Positions 6,695 to 7,269 of a stretch of DNA of 7,269 nt are shown here, piece after piece. Under the pieces are notes generated by a model. It saw nothing but the letters and a program-made list of their open reading frames with translations. It was not told where the DNA came from and ran no database searches. The first letter of the stretch is position 1. Every line of letters starts with the position of its first letter. The translations under genes were made by a program, and so were the position numbers. Source of the stretch: Myxococcales bacterium (lineage in GTDB: Bacteria > Myxococcota > Polyangia > Fen-1088); NCBI GenBank assembly GCA_003157315.1, contig PMJE01000544.1, positions 1-7,269 on the forward strand. Reading direction: 5' to 3'.

Positions 6695-7269
6695 GAGCGG
6701 GCGGGCGAGCCGTTCCCGGCGCGCCGTCGCGGAGCAGGCGCAGCAGGCGCACCGGCGGGATGCTCGTCGCGCGGGAGCGCATGCACTTCGATGCCGCGCA
6801 ACTCGGCCACCACGCTGCCGTTGCTGGCCAAGAGCACGGCATCGGACACGGCCCGCTTCTGCGAAGCCTCGCGGCCCACCAGCACGCAGCGGATGCTCCC
6901 GGTCGCCGGGCCGGTGTGATAGATGTGCAGACTGGAAATGGCGGTGGGTAAAGCGGCGGCGCCCAGCTTGCGCTGCGCCCACAGCACCGCCGCTTGCAAG
7001 CCACCGTCAAGCAATGCCGGATCGAGTTGCCACGGACCAGGCCACCCCCGCGCGGCGACACCCTCCAGGGTAGCGGTCAGCCCGCCATCGCCGATCCCGT
7101 CGACCGAGCGAATCACTTGAAAAGCGGGGCCGTGAAACAGAACCTCGCCGTCGTAGATTACGCTGGACCAGGGCAGAAGGTCGCTGGGCGGGGTCAGGCT
7201 GCGGTCAGGAAGCGGAGACCGCTCTTTCATTTCGCAGATGGCCGAGTAGTGGCGAGTGCCATCCGCGCC
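6691..7269 (-). CDS. pfaA: C-terminal part of PfaA/Pfa2-like PUFA synthase, PKS-type dehydratase domain (5' end outside window)
   Basis: The frame is open to the right edge, so the Met codon at 7230 is internal and only the last 192 residues are seen. Residues about 30-165 look like the second hot-dog half of a PKS-type dehydratase. There is an LFHGPAFQ motif (44-51), the usual segment after the interdomain linker, and LDPALLDGGLQ (82-92), which matches the HPALLDxxxQ box carrying the catalytic Asp (here D88, with Q92). The first half, with the HxxxGxxxxP His, would lie upstream. In known PUFA synthases this domain ends the KS-MAT-ACP(n)-KR-DH subunit (PfaA; Pfa2 in myxobacteria) and dehydrates 3-hydroxyacyl-ACP intermediates. 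The tail after residue 166 is Ala/Pro/Arg-rich and probably disordered. The stop codon overlaps the next start codon. The identity as PfaA is inferred from this domain plus the PfaC-like neighbour; a modular PKS end is the alternative. Confidence 0.82.
   Translation of the reverse strand, partial: GADGTRHYSAICEMKERSPLPDRSLTPPSDLLPWSSVIYDGEVLFHGPAFQVIRSVDGIGDGGLTATLEGVAARGWPGPWQLDPALLDGGLQAAVLWAQRKLGAAALPTAISSLHIYHTGPATGSIRCVLVGREASQKRAVSDAVLLASNGSVVAELRGIEVHALPRDEHPAGAPAAPAPRRRAGNGSPARS

Noticed and set aside
6695..6982. N-terminal extension of the PfaC-like open frame to the Met codon at 6982
   Set aside because: The extra 96 residues are Arg/Ala-rich and overlap the PKS dehydratase codons in another frame; the KS fold begins directly after ATG 6694.
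6691..7230. Stand-alone 179-residue gene starting at Met 7230
   Set aside because: The frame is open upstream to the window edge, and the domain is only the C-terminal half of a PKS dehydratase, so this Met is internal.

Overview
This GC-rich window (roughly 65% GC by eye) holds the end of an omega-3/PUFA-type secondary lipid synthase operon. All of it is read on the minus strand, from right to left. The gene style resembles the pfa clusters of Myxococcota and related deltaproteobacteria: very large fused enzymes, a PfaC-type protein ending in a glycerophosphate-type acyltransferase, and strong GC bias. The taxon is inferred from recognition, not from a search.

Layout in order of transcription. 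(1) 7269 to 6691 is the last 192 residues of a PfaA/Pfa2-like polyketide-type synthase, cut by the window edge. It is the C-terminal hot-dog half of a PKS-type dehydratase. (2) Its stop codon overlaps the start codon of the next gene in an ATGA junction at 6694-6691. (3) 6694 to 320 encodes one protein of 2124 residues, PfaC/Pfa3-like, ordered KS, chain-length factor, about 200-residue linker, four hot-dog folds (two degenerate, two with catalytic motifs), and a PlsC/AGPAT-type acyltransferase. No malonyl/acyl-transferase domain is present. (4) 319 to 262 is a short spacer in which I see nothing. (5) 261 to 1 encodes the C-terminal maturase part of a group II intron reverse transcriptase, without its RT portion in this frame. 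It runs off the left edge.

How the parts would work together. The upstream protein should carry the acyl carrier domains, ketoreductase and PKS-type dehydratase. The large protein supplies the condensing KS/CLF pair and the FabA-like dehydratase/isomerase units that place cis double bonds. Its terminal acyltransferase probably moves the finished acyl chain directly onto a lyso-lipid instead of releasing a free fatty acid. The enoyl reductase (PfaD/Pfa1), the phosphopantetheinyl transferase and any separate acyltransferase (PfaB) are not in the window.

The most interesting points are the lack of an AT domain in the large protein, altered acyltransferase motifs, a perfect 12-bp hairpin in the DNA for the linker before the acyltransferase, and a group II intron remnant close to the end of the operon.
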